In this document: piece by piece, positions 38,834 to 47,748 of the stretch | How positions within the stretch are numbered: position 1 is the stretch's first letter | Layout of the letters: every line of letters starts with the position of its first letter | From: Achromobacter sp. HZ34 | Lineage (GTDB): Bacteria; Pseudomonadota; Gammaproteobacteria; Burkholderiales; Burkholderiaceae_B | Assembly: GCF_002209485.1 (NCBI RefSeq) | Contig: NZ_NJIX01000003.1 | Span: forward strand, 682,001-746,000 | DNA: 64,000 nucleotides | Direction of reading: 5' to 3' | Position numbers and translations under genes: made by a program | Notes under the pieces: model-generated | Told to the model about the DNA's origin: nothing | Databases searched by the model: none | What the model saw: only the letters and a program-made list of their open reading frames with translations

Positions 38834-39003
38834 GGTGGGATCACTAGAAACGGAGGTTGAAAAAGCCGCGATTGGCGCTCATTTTATAATTGCCGGCTTG
38901 TACCCCGCTGACATCCCTTCCCGGCCAGGGCGCCGAACGGGGGCTCAGGGCCATGTTCCGCGATCGAAAATCGCGGATAAACCGTGATATTTCAGGACCT
39001 TCC

Positions 39004-39420
39004 GTGGATTTCGTGCAATTTTTGATGGGCCAGAACAACATCTTCATCCTCGCGGTCGCGGTGGTTTCCGGCGTCATGCTTTTGATGTCCACCCGCAAGG
39101 GAAGTTCGGGGGGCGTCAGCACCGCCGAGGCCATCCAGATGATCAACCAGCGCCAGGCCGTCTGGGTGGACGTCCGGACGATCGAACAGTTCCAGGCCGG
39201 CCACATCGCCCAGGCACGTAGCGTGCCGGCTGGCGATATCGAGAAAAAAGCCTCGGCGCTGCCCAAGAACAAGCCGCTGGTCGTCGTCGGCCAGGTCGGC
39301 CGCGATGCCAACAAGGCCGTGGCAGCCCTGCGCGCCGCCGGCTTTGCCGACGTCGTGGCGCTGGACGGCGGCATGAAGGCATGGAGCGATGCCGGCCTGC
39401 CGGTGACTCAACGAGCCTGA
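39004..39420 (+). CDS. Membrane-anchored rhodanese-like protein (YibN type) without the catalytic cysteine
   Basis: A 138-residue protein with one N-terminal membrane helix (NNIFILAVAVVSGVMLLM) followed by a rhodanese domain. It corresponds in place and layout to E. coli YibN, which also precedes grxC and secB. The catalytic loop reads LVVVGQVGRDAN where active rhodaneses have VVCxxG, so the cysteine is replaced by glycine and sulfurtransferase activity is not expected. GTG 39004 is chosen because AGGA lies seven bases upstream and the conserved frame begins there; the open frame to 38890 is not conserved-looking. Its stop codon lies inside the first copy of a 17-base tandem repeat. Confidence 0.85.
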   Translation: MDFVQFLMGQNNIFILAVAVVSGVMLLMSTRKGSSGGVSTAEAIQMINQRQAVWVDVRTIEQFQAGHIAQARSVPAGDIEKKASALPKNKPLVVVGQVGRDANKAVAALRAAGFADVVALDGGMKAWSDAGLPVTQRA

Positions 39421-39475
39421 TCCATCAACGCGCTTGAACCTTCAACGAGCCTGACCCTTCAACGCGCTTGAACCC
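39408..39475. repeat. Four tandem copies of a 17-bp repeat spanning the rhodanese stop codon
   Basis: Copies start at 39408, 39425, 39442 and 39459, with the form TCAACGMGCYTGAWCCN. Copies 1 and 3, and copies 2 and 4, are most alike, so the array looks like a doubled 34-bp unit (three mismatches in 34). A degenerate fifth copy continues to about 39495. The first copy contains the gene's TGA. Confidence 0.85.
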
Positions 39476-39548
39476 GTTCAGCCTGCTTGAACCCCTCCGT
39501 GAGCAAAGGCCAGCCGCCTTCATCTCACGGTAAGCCTAGAGAAGCAAA

Positions 39549-39806
39549 ATGAAGAAAGTCGTGATGTATGCAACTGGGTATTGCCCGTACTGCTCCCGCG
39601 CCGAGATGCTGCTCAAGCAGCGCGGCGTCGAAGCGATCGAAAAGATCTTCATCGATCAGGATCCCGCCCAGCGCGACGTCATGATGCAGCGCACGGGCCG
39701 CCGCACGGTTCCGCAGATTTATATCGGCGAGGACCATGTGGGCGGTTGCGACGACCTGTATGCGCTCGATCGCGCCGGCCAGCTGGTTCCCATGCTGGCA
39801 GCGTGA
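39549..39806 (+). CDS. grxC: Glutaredoxin 3
   Basis: An 85-residue cytosolic glutathione-dependent disulfide reductase. The redox motif CPYC is at residues 12-15, followed by the conserved TVPQIYIG cis-proline segment and the GGCDDLYAL glutathione-binding turn. The size and sequence fit the GrxC family. It lies between the rhodanese gene and secB, the same order as in enteric bacteria, though here with 128- and 138-base gaps that both contain tandem repeats. Confidence 0.96.
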   Translation: MKKVVMYATGYCPYCSRAEMLLKQRGVEAIEKIFIDQDPAQRDVMMQRTGRRTVPQIYIGEDHVGGCDDLYALDRAGQLVPMLAA

Positions 39807-39831
39807 TCCGCGCCGTGGACGTCACTGCGAT

Positions 39832-39879
39832 GATCCGAACTCCGATCCGAACCCGGGTCTTAACCCGGGTCTGAACCGA
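39832..39879. repeat. Four tandem copies of a 12-bp repeat between grxC and secB
   Basis: The copies GATCCGAACTCC, GATCCGAACCCG, GGTCTTAACCCG and GGTCTGAACCGA begin at 39832, 39844, 39856 and 39868. They share the core AAC at positions 8-10. The array is non-coding and lies 66 bases before the secB start codon. Confidence 0.75.
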
Positions 39880-39944
39880 CTACATGGCGGCGCCCCTCGC
39901 GCCGCCCCTGCAAGCAGCATTCACCCCCTCCACCAGGAAATTTC

Positions 39945-40460
39945 ATGGCCGATCAGGACCAAACCAACCAGCCGTCGTTCAATCTTCAACGCGTCTATCT
40001 GAAAGACTTGTCGCTGGAAATGCCCAACGCGCCTCACGTGTTCCTGGAACAGGACACGCCCCAGGTGTCCGTGGACATCCAGGTGGGCGGCCAGCGTCTG
40101 GCGGAAACCATATTTGAATCCAGCGTCACCTGCACCGTGACCACCCGCATCAACGAAAAGGTGCTGTACCTGGTCGAAGCCACGCAGGCCGGTATCTTCG
40201 AATTGGCCAACATTCCGGAAGACCAGATGGATCCGCTGTTGGGCATCGTCTGCCCGACCATGCTGTATCCCTACCTGCGCGCCAACATCGCCGACGCCAT
40301 CACGCGCACCTCGCTGCCGCCCGTGCACCTGGCCGAAGTGAACTTCCAGGCCCTGTACGAACAGCGCCTGGCCGAGTTCGCCCAGCAACAAGGCGGCGAA
40401 GCCGGCGCCAATGGCAACGACTCCGGCATCATCCTGCCGCCCAATGCCACCCGGCAATAA
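39945..40460 (+). CDS. secB: Protein-export chaperone SecB
   Basis: SecB binds unfolded preproteins and hands them to SecA. The 171-residue protein shows the family opening [19 protein letters not shown], the [25 protein letters not shown] core and the [19 protein letters not shown] end, then a Gly/Asn/Gln-rich tail of about 25 residues. It is a homotetramer in the cytosol. Its ATG follows a gap holding the 12-bp repeats. The start of gpsA lies at or inside the last bases of secB. Confidence 0.97.
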   Translation: MADQDQTNQPSFNLQRVYLKDLSLEMPNAPHVFLEQDTPQVSVDIQVGGQRLAETIFESSVTCTVTTRINEKVLYLVEATQAGIFELANIPEDQMDPLLGIVCPTMLYPYLRANIADAITRTSLPPVHLAEVNFQALYEQRLAEFAQQQGGEAGANGNDSGIILPPNATRQ

Positions 40461-40473
40461 GCCCGTCGCGGCC

Positions 40474-41577
40474 ATGCCTGCAACAAACCGCGCGGCCGAC
40501 GCGCCGCGCGTGACGGTGCTGGGCGCCGGCAGTTGGGGCACCGCGCTGGCGGCGGTGGCGGCACGCCGCCACCCCACCATGCTGTGGGCGCGCCAGGCCG
40601 AGCAGGCTGAAAGCATCGCTGCCACCCGCGAAAACGCCCGGTATCTGCCGGGCGTTTCCTTGCCCGCCACGCTGGCGGTGACGGCCGACCTGGCACAGGC
40701 GCTGCGCCATCTGCAGGCCCCCGCGCAGATGGAGGGCACGGCACTGCCGGGCGACGCCCAGCCCCTGATCCTGCTGGGCGTGCCGGTGGCTGGCCTGGCG
40801 GACATCTGCCAGGCCCTGCTGGCGCTGCTGCCCACCCTGGGCGGGCCGTTGCCCCATATCGTCTGGACCTGCAAAGGTTTCGAGAAAAACGACGGCCGCC
40901 TGCCGCACGAGATCGCGCGCGACGCGCTGGCGGGCCTGCCCGGCATCCGCCTGGGCGTGCTGTCCGGCCCGTCCTTCGCGCGCGAAGTCGCGCAAGGGCT
41001 GCCGGTGGGACTCACCATCGCCAGCGCTGACGACGCCGTCTGCCGCCGCACGACCGCCGCGCTGCACGGCGGCGCGGTGCGTGTGTATGCGGGCGACGAC
41101 GTCGTCGGCGTGGAAGTGGGCGGCGCGTTGAAGAACATCATCGCCATCGCCTGCGGCGTGTCCGACGGCTTGCAGTTGGGCACCAATGCCCGTGCCGCCC
41201 TCATCACGCGCGGCCTGGCGGAGATGAGCCGGCTTGGCGTGGCGCTGGGTGCAAAGCCGGATACGTTTGCCGGCCTTACCGGCCTGGGCGACCTGGTGTT
41301 GACCGCCACTGGCGACCTGTCGCGCAATCGGCGCGTGGGCCTGGAGATCGGCGCCGGCCGCAAGCTGGACGAGATCCTGGCCGGCGGCATGACGGCTGAA
41401 GGCGCCCACGCGGCGCGCGCGGCCCTGGCGCGTGCGCGGGCCCTGAACGTCGACCTGCCCATTACCGAGGCAGTGTGCGCGGTGCTGTTCGACGGCGTGG
41501 CGCCGATGACGGCCGTATCCACGCTGCTGGCGCGTGACGCGCGTCACGAAGCCGGAGACCTGCGCGCGCCGGATTGA
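40474..41577 (+). CDS. gpsA: Glycerol-3-phosphate dehydrogenase [NAD(P)+]
   Basis: GpsA reduces dihydroxyacetone phosphate to sn-glycerol-3-phosphate for phospholipid synthesis. The Rossmann loop [12 protein letters not shown] is near the N-terminus, FVCKGFE-like VWTCKGFEK and the catalytic lysine in [15 protein letters not shown] follow, with [17 protein letters not shown] near the end. I take ATG 40474 (367 residues); ATG 40444 would overlap secB by 17 bases, and neither has a clear ribosome site. An insertion of about 12 residues ([13 protein letters not shown]) is visible before the second half of the Rossmann domain. SecB-GpsA adjacency is conserved in enteric bacteria as well. Confidence 0.93.
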   Translation: MPATNRAADAPRVTVLGAGSWGTALAAVAARRHPTMLWARQAEQAESIAATRENARYLPGVSLPATLAVTADLAQALRHLQAPAQMEGTALPGDAQPLILLGVPVAGLADICQALLALLPTLGGPLPHIVWTCKGFEKNDGRLPHEIARDALAGLPGIRLGVLSGPSFAREVAQGLPVGLTIASADDAVCRRTTAALHGGAVRVYAGDDVVGVEVGGALKNIIAIACGVSDGLQLGTNARAALITRGLAEMSRLGVALGAKPDTFAGLTGLGDLVLTATGDLSRNRRVGLEIGAGRKLDEILAGGMTAEGAHAARAALARARALNVDLPITEAVCAVLFDGVAPMTAVSTLLARDARHEAGDLRAPD

Positions 41578-41625
41578 ATCCGCGCGGGATCCCACATACT
41601 CAAAAAATCATTGGAGACACCCATC

Positions 41626-42630
41626 ATGACGTCCCCCGTACGTCCCAAGTTCGGCAAACAGTTGCGCGGCCTGTGCCTTGGCCTGGCCAGCCTTTGCATC
41701 CTGGCGGCCGGCGGGCCGGCCAAGGCCGATTGGCCGGATCGCCCGATCGCCATGATCGTGCCCTTCCCGGCGGGATCCTCGCCCGATCTGCTGGCGCGCA
41801 TGGTTTCCGAGCCCCTGTCCCAGGCGCTGGGCCAGCCCATCATCATCGAGAACAAGTCAGGTGCCGGCGGCAATATCGGTACGCGCATGGCGGCGCAGGC
41901 CAAGCCGGACGGCTACACCATGCTGTTCACCATCAATGGGCCGCTGACGACGGCGCCCACGCTGTACAAGAAGACGCTGGGCTACGATCCTTTCGTCGAC
42001 CTGGCGCCGGTGACGCTGGTGGCCACCAGTCCCAATGTGCTGGCCGTGCCGGGGGACCTCAACGTCAAGGACCTGGGGCAGTTCGTCAGCATGACGCGTG
42101 AACGGCCGGGCGCGCTGAATTACGGGTCGGTGGGCCCGGGCAGCGCTTCGCAGCTGGCGATGGAGATGTTCAAGAGCCAGGCCGGACTGGACCTGGTGCA
42201 TATCCCCTATGCCGGTTTTCCGCAGGTGATCGGCGCCATCATTGGCGGCGACATCCAGGCCGGGTTCATGGTGCCGGCCATAGCCATGCCGCAGACCCGC
42301 GATGGCCGGGTCAAGGTGCTGGCGGTGACCAGCCTGCAACGCAGCAGCGTGTTGCCTGACGTGCCGACCATGGCCGAGCAGGGTTATCCGGGCTTCGAGG
42401 CGATTTCCTGGGATGCGGTGCTGGTGCCAGCCGGCACGCCCAGCGTCATCATCGAGCGGCTGAACAGTGAACTGGCGCGCATCATCGACAGCGACAAGAT
42501 CCGCAAGATGATGGCCGTGCAGTACTTCACGCCGGCGCCGTCTTCCCCCGGCGAACTGACGACCCGCATGCGCGATGAGAAAGCGCGCTGGGACAAGGTG
42601 ATCGAGAAGCTGAATCTTTCGCTGGATTGA
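41626..42630 (+). CDS. Bug-type tripartite tricarboxylate transporter receptor (2)
   Basis: A 334-residue periplasmic receptor with a signal peptide (GLCLGLASLCILAAGGPAKA) and the Bug opening WPDRPIAMIVPFPAGSSPD. Further family landmarks are IENKSGAGGNIGTRMAAQAKPDGYTML and AEQGYPGFEAISWDAVLVPAGTP (shown in part). ATG 41626 has TTGGAG nine bases upstream. It follows gpsA by 48 bases but is functionally unrelated, so read-through is possible but a local promoter is more likely. No TctAB permease is nearby; the ligand is unknown. Confidence 0.92.
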   Translation: MTSPVRPKFGKQLRGLCLGLASLCILAAGGPAKADWPDRPIAMIVPFPAGSSPDLLARMVSEPLSQALGQPIIIENKSGAGGNIGTRMAAQAKPDGYTMLFTINGPLTTAPTLYKKTLGYDPFVDLAPVTLVATSPNVLAVPGDLNVKDLGQFVSMTRERPGALNYGSVGPGSASQLAMEMFKSQAGLDLVHIPYAGFPQVIGAIIGGDIQAGFMVPAIAMPQTRDGRVKVLAVTSLQRSSVLPDVPTMAEQGYPGFEAISWDAVLVPAGTPSVIIERLNSELARIIDSDKIRKMMAVQYFTPAPSSPGELTTRMRDEKARWDKVIEKLNLSLD

Positions 42631-42669
42631 GGATCGAGCCCTTCGCAGACGGCGCGCCGTGGGCAAAGA

Positions 42670-42698
42670 AAAAGACCTGTGCATTGCACAGGTCTTTT
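42670..42698. terminator. Bidirectional intrinsic terminator
   Basis: AAAAGACCTGTGC-ATT-GCACAGGTCTTTT forms a 13-bp perfect stem with three-base loop between the convergent Bug receptor and trmL genes. A- and T-tracts on both sides serve both strands. Confidence 0.88.
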
Positions 42699-42733
42699 CA
42701 ATTGGGGACCCGTGCTCCGCGCGGTAGGCGGCC

Positions 42734-43204
42734 TCAGACTCCGCCGGCGTAGCCGTTCTGGCGCCAGGCTTCGAACACGGTCACTGCCACCGCGTTGGAC
42801 AGGTTGAGACTGCGCTGCCCCTCGCGCATCGGCAGCCGCAGGCGCTGCGATGGGCCGAACAGGCGTAGATCCTCTTCGGACAAGCCGGCCGTTTCGCGGC
42901 CGAAGACGAATACATCCCCAGGCTGGAAGGACAACTCGGCAATGGGCCGCGCACCGCGCGTGGTCAGGGCGAAGATGCGGTCGGACGGCGCGCCGGTATG
43001 GACCAGGGCGTCCTCCAGGGTCTTGTGCACCTTCATCGGCTGCCACTCGTGATAATCCAGCCCGGCGCGGCGCAGGCGTGCGTCGTCCAGTTCGAAACCC
43101 AGGGGCTCCACCAGATGCAGCTGCGAGCCCGTGTTCGCGCACAGACGTATCGCGTTGCCCGTGTTGGGCGGAATTTCGGGTTGGACGAGGATGACGTGGA
43201 ACAT
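42734..43204 (-). CDS. trmL: tRNA (cytidine/uridine(34)-2-O)-methyltransferase TrmL
   Basis: A 156-residue SPOUT methyltransferase that 2-O-methylates the wobble base of certain leucine tRNAs. Motifs are VQPEIPPNTGNAIRLCAN near the N-terminus (motif 1), VFGRETAGL (motif 2, part of the SAM knot) and RSLNLSNAVAVTVFEA (motif 3). The length matches the E. coli protein. It has its own terminator downstream and is divergent from nothing; comF follows upstream on the same strand with an 85-base gap. Confidence 0.93.
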   Translation of the reverse strand: MFHVILVQPEIPPNTGNAIRLCANTGSQLHLVEPLGFELDDARLRRAGLDYHEWQPMKVHKTLEDALVHTGAPSDRIFALTTRGARPIAELSFQPGDVFVFGRETAGLSEEDLRLFGPSQRLRLPMREGQRSLNLSNAVAVTVFEAWRQNGYAGGV

Positions 43205-43289
43205 GGATGAAAGTTAAGACGATGAATTCATGCGTTGGAACCGGCCTGAGATGTTCATCTCACTGCAGCCGTCCCTGACGGCGTGGTGG

Positions 43290-44087
43290 CTACGGCAGGC
43301 GATATTGTGCCAGGGCGCCTCCGTCCTCGGCGGGTGCGCGCATGGCCACCAGGCCTGTGACGTCGCTGGCGCCGGCCGCCAGCAGCGCGGTGGCGGCGGC
43401 GTTAAGCGTGGCGCCGGTGGTCATGACATCGTCGACCAGCAGGACCGGACGAGGCGGCAGGCGGAACGGGCAGGCGTAGGTGGACGCCGCCACGCCCAGC
43501 CGCGCGGCGCGGTCCAGGGACGCCTGGCGCGGGCCCTCGGCAACGCGCCGCAGCCAGGCCGGATGTAATGGCAGCCCCGTAGCGCGCGCCAGCTCCCGCG
43601 CGATTTCCCCCGCCGGATTGAACCCGCGCCGCCGCAGGGAAGCCCGCGCGGCGGGCACCGGCACCAGGACGGCACCGTCGGGCCATGCCGGCGCAGCGCC
43701 CGTGGCGCTGGAGGACGGCCCGGGCCCGGGGCCCGCCAGGGCATCCAGGATCAGTCCCGCCAAGGGGCCAGCCATGGCGTAGCGGTGCTCGCCCTTCAAC
43801 CGGGTGATCAGCAAATCGGCAGGCGCCTCATAGTCGCAGCCAGCCACCACCCGGCGATAAACCGGCGGACAGCGCTCGCAATCCGGGCAGGTCGGCATGG
43901 CAAACCCCAGCCGCAAGGCGCACCGTTCGCACCGGCGCTGCGCAGGATGCATCGTCGCCCGCGCATCGGCGTGGCAACCCTGGCACAAGCCCCCGCCCCG
44001 CGCCGGCCCGGCGCACATCGGACACTCGGACGCCACCCCGGCAAGCCATGCCCGCCACCTGGGCCAACGCTTCATCGCCCCTCCCAT
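43290..44087 (-). CDS. comF: ComF-family phosphoribosyltransferase-like protein
   Basis: A 265-residue protein with an N-terminal zinc-ribbon (CPMC, CQGC, CERC and CPDC pairs in residues 20-80) and a C-terminal PRTase-type domain carrying VLLVDDVMTTGATL. ComF/GntX proteins are linked to DNA uptake and recombination, but their enzymatic activity is unsettled. A Pro/Gly/Ser-rich insertion of about 20 residues (around 120-140) separates the two parts. ATG 44087 is used; ATG 44075 is also possible. It is divergent from the BioC-like methyltransferase, a frequent neighbour of comF/bioH in proteobacteria. Confidence 0.87.
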   Translation of the reverse strand: MGGAMKRWPRWRAWLAGVASECPMCAGPARGGGLCQGCHADARATMHPAQRRCERCALRLGFAMPTCPDCERCPPVYRRVVAGCDYEAPADLLITRLKGEHRYAMAGPLAGLILDALAGPGPGPSSSATGAAPAWPDGAVLVPVPAARASLRRRGFNPAGEIARELARATGLPLHPAWLRRVAEGPRQASLDRAARLGVAASTYACPFRLPPRPVLLVDDVMTTGATLNAAATALLAAGASDVTGLVAMRAPAEDGGALAQYRLP

Positions 44088-44197
44088 ACCCTACCCACGC
44101 CGCGGGGATACCGGCGTGGCAAGCTGCCGGTGCGCAATAATGTCGGGACATTCATCTGAACACGTATCGCGCCGCCCCGCCGGCCGCTGCGACCGTT

Positions 44198-45115
44198 ATG
44201 TCACCAGCCCCGATCTCCGCCCTCCCCCTGAACAGCGCCGACGTGGCGCGCCAATTCGCCCGTCGCGGCGATCTGGAAAACGCCCAGTTCCTGTACGGGG
44301 AAATCGCCGGCCGCATGCTCGACCGCCTGCGCTACATCCGCATCCAGCCGCAACGCCTGCTCGACGTCGGCTGCGGCGCCGGTGCCACTCTGCCCGGCCT
44401 GCGCGAACGCTATCCCGACGCCGCCTACGTCGGCCTGGACGCCTGTGCGCCGCTGCTGGACATCGCGCGCGAACGCCACACGCCCGCCGGCCTGGCCGGC
44501 ATGCTCGGGCGCCTGACCGGCAAGGCCGCCGCGCGGCCGCAATTCGTCCTGGCCGACATGGCCGCGACGGGCCTGCAGCCGGAATCGGTGGACCTGGTCT
44601 GGTCCAACCTGGCCCTGCACTGGCATCCGGAACCCCATGCCGCGCTGGCCGAATGGCGCCGCATTCTCAAGGTGCAAGGCCTGGCGATGTTTTCCTGCCT
44701 GGGGCCCAATACCCTGCGGGAATTGCGCGCGGCCCTGGATGATGCCGGCCTGCGCACCGCCACGCCCGCCTTCGTCGACATGCACGACTTCGGCGACCTG
44801 CTGGTGGAGAACGGCTTCGCCGATCCCGTGATGGACCAGGAAACCCTCACCCTGACGTATCGCACGCCGCAGCGCCTGCTGGAAGATGTGCGCGCGCTGG
44901 GCGGCAACCCCGCCAGCGCGCGCCGGCGCGGCCTGGCCACGCCCGCCTGGCGCGAGCGTCTGTTCGCCGCGCTGGAAGGGCAGCGCGGCGACGACGGCCT
45001 GATCAAGTTGAGTATCGAAGTGGCTTATGGCCACGCGTGGCGCGCCGCTACTCGCCGGACCGCCCCCGGCGAGACCACCCTGTCCGTCAGCGCCATCGGC
45101 CGCCGCCGCCCGTAA
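44198..45115 (+). CDS. BioC-like SAM-dependent methyltransferase
   Basis: A 305-residue class I methyltransferase with motif I LLDVGCGAGATLPGL (near residue 55), a DMAATGLQPESVDLVWSNLALHW segment (motif IV-V region, quoted in part) and the C-terminal LEDVRALGGNPASARR. The order comF/bioC and the lack of a second domain fit the BioC group, which methylates malonyl-ACP to start biotin synthesis. No other biotin genes lie in the window. A general methyltransferase role cannot be excluded, so I leave the symbol open. It is followed by a 239-base gap before the next gene. Confidence 0.75.
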   Translation: MSPAPISALPLNSADVARQFARRGDLENAQFLYGEIAGRMLDRLRYIRIQPQRLLDVGCGAGATLPGLRERYPDAAYVGLDACAPLLDIARERHTPAGLAGMLGRLTGKAAARPQFVLADMAATGLQPESVDLVWSNLALHWHPEPHAALAEWRRILKVQGLAMFSCLGPNTLRELRAALDDAGLRTATPAFVDMHDFGDLLVENGFADPVMDQETLTLTYRTPQRLLEDVRALGGNPASARRRGLATPAWRERLFAALEGQRGDDGLIKLSIEVAYGHAWRAATRRTAPGETTLSVSAIGRRRP

Positions 45116-45354
45116 CCGCGCGGGCCGCCAACGGCCATGTAGATTCCTATCGCCAGAAAGAATATGAAGGGAAAGTATTCCCCTTCACCTCCTTCCGGTG
45201 GCTTCGACGCATCCTGGCCATGGGCCGATGGCTCCAATGCGGGTTAACGATGGTGCCGCGGGGCGATATGACGCGTGCTGCGCAGGTATGCTATGGCAGC
45301 AAACGGCGCCCAGACGCCGGTCCCATGGATATGCAAGAACATAACGGAGACAAC

Positions 45355-46341
45355 ATGCGTTTCGGCATTCGCTTTGCCCTGCCCCTTCTTTGCACGCTCG
45401 GCCTGGCCACCACCGCGCACGCGGCAGACGAGGCGGACCAATGGCCCGCCGGCAAGCCCATCACCTACGTCGTTCCTTTTGCCCCCGGCGGCGCCACCGA
45501 CGTGATCGGCCGTATCGTGGCCACCAAGCTGGGCCCGGTGCTGCACACCAGTATCGTGGTGGAAAACCGGCCCGGGGCGGGCGGCAATATCGGCTCCGAA
45601 TTCGTCGCCAAGGCCAAGCCGGACGGCTACACCCTGGTGGGCGGCACCATCAGCTCGCACTCCATCAACGGCAGCCTGTACAAGAACATGCCCTACGACA
45701 TGCAGAAGTCCTTCGTGCCGGTGGCGCTGACGGGCAAGCTGGGCAACGTCCTGGTCGTGCCGGCCGAAAGCCCTTACAAGACCGTCGATGACGTGCTGGC
45801 GGCGGCACGCAAGACTCCCGGCCACCTCAGCTACGGCTCGGCCGGCAACGGCACCTCGCAGAACCTGTCGGGCGAACTGTTCAAATCCATCGCCAAGGTC
45901 GACATCATGCACGTGCCCTTCAAGGGCAGCGGCCCGGTGCTGCAGGCGCTGCTTGGCAATCAGCTGTCCATGGCCTTCGACAACATCCCGCCCACCTTGC
46001 CGTTGATCAAGTCCGGCAAGATCCGCGCGCTGGCGGTGACCTCGGCCAAGCGCGATCCCAATCTGCCGGACGTGCCCACCTTGCAGGAAGTCGGGCTGAA
46101 GGACTACGAGATCGTTTCCTGGCAGGCCGTGTTCGCCCCGGCCGGCACGCCGGCGCCCATCGTCAAGCGCCTGTCGACGGAGATCCTCAAGATCCTGCAG
46201 CAGCCCGACGTGAAGGAAAAGTTCGCCGCCATGGCCATCGACGGGTCGGGCATGGATTCGACCCAACTGGCCGCCTTCCAGAAATCGGAAGTGGCCAAGT
46301 GGCATGACCTGATCCAGAAAGCCAATATCCACACGGAGTGA
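45355..46341 (+). CDS. Bug-type tripartite tricarboxylate transporter receptor (3)
   Basis: A 328-residue periplasmic receptor with signal peptide (FALPLLCTLGLATTAHAA) and Bug family sequence: ITYVVPFAPGGATDVIGR, ENRPGAGGNIGSEF, GYTLVGGTISSHSING. It resembles receptor 1 (27921-28976) more than receptor 2, since both have SHSIN plus an FVPVALxGK-like or FAPVSMLGR-like stretch. ATG 45355 has CGGAGA six bases upstream; the open frame to 45037 reads through the 3-prime end of the methyltransferase and is not coding. The upstream gap (45116-45354) shows no further gene. No permease genes are adjacent. Confidence 0.92.
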   Translation: MRFGIRFALPLLCTLGLATTAHAADEADQWPAGKPITYVVPFAPGGATDVIGRIVATKLGPVLHTSIVVENRPGAGGNIGSEFVAKAKPDGYTLVGGTISSHSINGSLYKNMPYDMQKSFVPVALTGKLGNVLVVPAESPYKTVDDVLAAARKTPGHLSYGSAGNGTSQNLSGELFKSIAKVDIMHVPFKGSGPVLQALLGNQLSMAFDNIPPTLPLIKSGKIRALAVTSAKRDPNLPDVPTLQEVGLKDYEIVSWQAVFAPAGTPAPIVKRLSTEILKILQQPDVKEKFAAMAIDGSGMDSTQLAAFQKSEVAKWHDLIQKANIHTE

Positions 46342-46426
46342 GACCTGGCGCGCGCGGGCCCGGCCCGTGCCGCAACAGCCCCCGAGGGAACACCGCCACC
46401 GTTCACGCGGCAAGCGGGAAGAAAGA

Positions 46427-46455
46427 AATGGCGGCGCCCAAAAGGCGCCGCCATT
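46427..46455. terminator. Bidirectional intrinsic terminator
   Basis: AATGGCGGCGCC-CAAAA-GGCGCCGCCATT is a 12-bp perfect stem followed by GTTTTG on the plus strand. It lies between the convergent Bug receptor and YbdK-family ligase genes and probably serves both. Confidence 0.82.
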
Positions 46456-46476
46456 GTTTTGCTGCATCGGCCCCGC

Positions 46477-47748
46477 TCAGTGCAGCCGGCGCGGCGTGAT
46501 GGGCTCGTCCGGTTCGGCCAGCGTCTGCACGCCCACCGCCCCCAGCAACGGCTCGGAAGTGGCCCGCACGCGGCGGCGCGCCACCGCGGTGGGATCCGCG
46601 CCCGACAGGTTCACCGCGGCGGCAGCGGCCATGCCGCCGTCGCCACGGAACGCCACCGACATCGCATCCACTACCGAAGGCAGATCGCGCAGACGGTGGA
46701 ACTGGCCACGCAGCCAGCGCGCATCGTTGCCCGACTTCAGCGCGTCATCGCGCAGCGAAGCCAGCATGTCGCTGGTCCCCAGTTCCTCGGCAATCGGCGC
46801 CAGCAGGCCGAACACGCTGCGCAGGTGATCGATCAGGCGCAAACGCTGCCCGTCGCCGGTCACGTAGCTGCCCTGCAAACCAAAGCGGCAGGCCTGGAAA
46901 TGGTTGTTGCGGTAAGCCAGCCACAATCCCTTCTCGGACTGCGGTTGACGCTTGAGCAGCACCGCCAGCGCCTGCGCGAACGCCGCGATCTGGCAGGCAC
47001 GCTCCACCGTCAGCGGGGTATCGCAGACGCGGATCTCCACCGTGCCGAATTCCGGCTTGGGGCGGATGTCCCAGTAAAGGTCCTTGATGCTTTCCGCCAG
47101 GCCGTAGGTGCGCAGCTGCGCAAGATGGGCTTCGAACTGGTACCAGTCGTTGACCTCGGGCGGCAGATGGCCAGCCAGGGGAAAACTATTCACTGCATTC
47201 AAACGGCAGCAGGAAAACAGCGTATCGACCCCTTCGTAATAGGGCGACGACGCCGACAGGGCAATGAAGTGCGGCACATAGGCGGACAATTGGCGGGTCA
47301 GCTTGATGGCCTCGTCGCCGTTGCCCACACCCAGGTGGATGTGCTGGCCGAACACCGTGAACTGGCGGGCCAGGTAGCCGTACATCTCGGCCAGGTACTG
47401 GAAGCGCGGCGTATCGGAGATCGAACGTTCCTGCCAACGCATGAAGGGGTGGGCGCCGCCTCCGGCCACCGTCACGCCGACCGCGTCAGCGGCCTCGCAC
47501 AGGGCGCTGCGCATTTCGCGCATTTCAGCCAGGAGGTCCAGGGGGTGGGTATGCACCGACGAGTTCAACTCGATCATCGACCGGGTGATTTCCGGTTTTA
47601 CCCGGTCAGCGATGGGATGGTTTGCCATCTGGGCCAGCAATTCGTCGGATGCGGCCGTCAAATCAAAGGTACGGGGGTCGATCAGTTGCAGCTCGAGTTC
47701 GATGCCCAGGGTGTTGGGGGCGGAAGGGACGAACGGGATCTGTTCCAT
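46477..47748 (-). CDS. YbdK-family carboxylate-amine ligase (glutamate-cysteine ligase type 2)
   Basis: A 423-residue ATP-dependent ligase of the GCS2 family. Landmarks are [10 protein letters not shown] near the N-terminus, [12 protein letters not shown], the active-site [15 protein letters not shown] and the ...GTVEIRVCD stretch. YbdK has weak glutamate-cysteine ligase activity; related enzymes make gamma-glutamyl amides. The C-terminal 40 residues are arginine-rich. ATG 47748 has TAGGAG six bases upstream, a good site. It is monocistronic between trkH and a terminator. Its biological substrate is not known from sequence. Confidence 0.88.
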   Translation of the reverse strand: MEQIPFVPSAPNTLGIELELQLIDPRTFDLTAASDELLAQMANHPIADRVKPEITRSMIELNSSVHTHPLDLLAEMREMRSALCEAADAVGVTVAGGGAHPFMRWQERSISDTPRFQYLAEMYGYLARQFTVFGQHIHLGVGNGDEAIKLTRQLSAYVPHFIALSASSPYYEGVDTLFSCCRLNAVNSFPLAGHLPPEVNDWYQFEAHLAQLRTYGLAESIKDLYWDIRPKPEFGTVEIRVCDTPLTVERACQIAAFAQALAVLLKRQPQSEKGLWLAYRNNHFQACRFGLQGSYVTGDGQRLRLIDHLRSVFGLLAPIAEELGTSDMLASLRDDALKSGNDARWLRGQFHRLRDLPSVVDAMSVAFRGDGGMAAAAAVNLSGADPTAVARRRVRATSEPLLGAVGVQTLAEPDEPITPRRLH

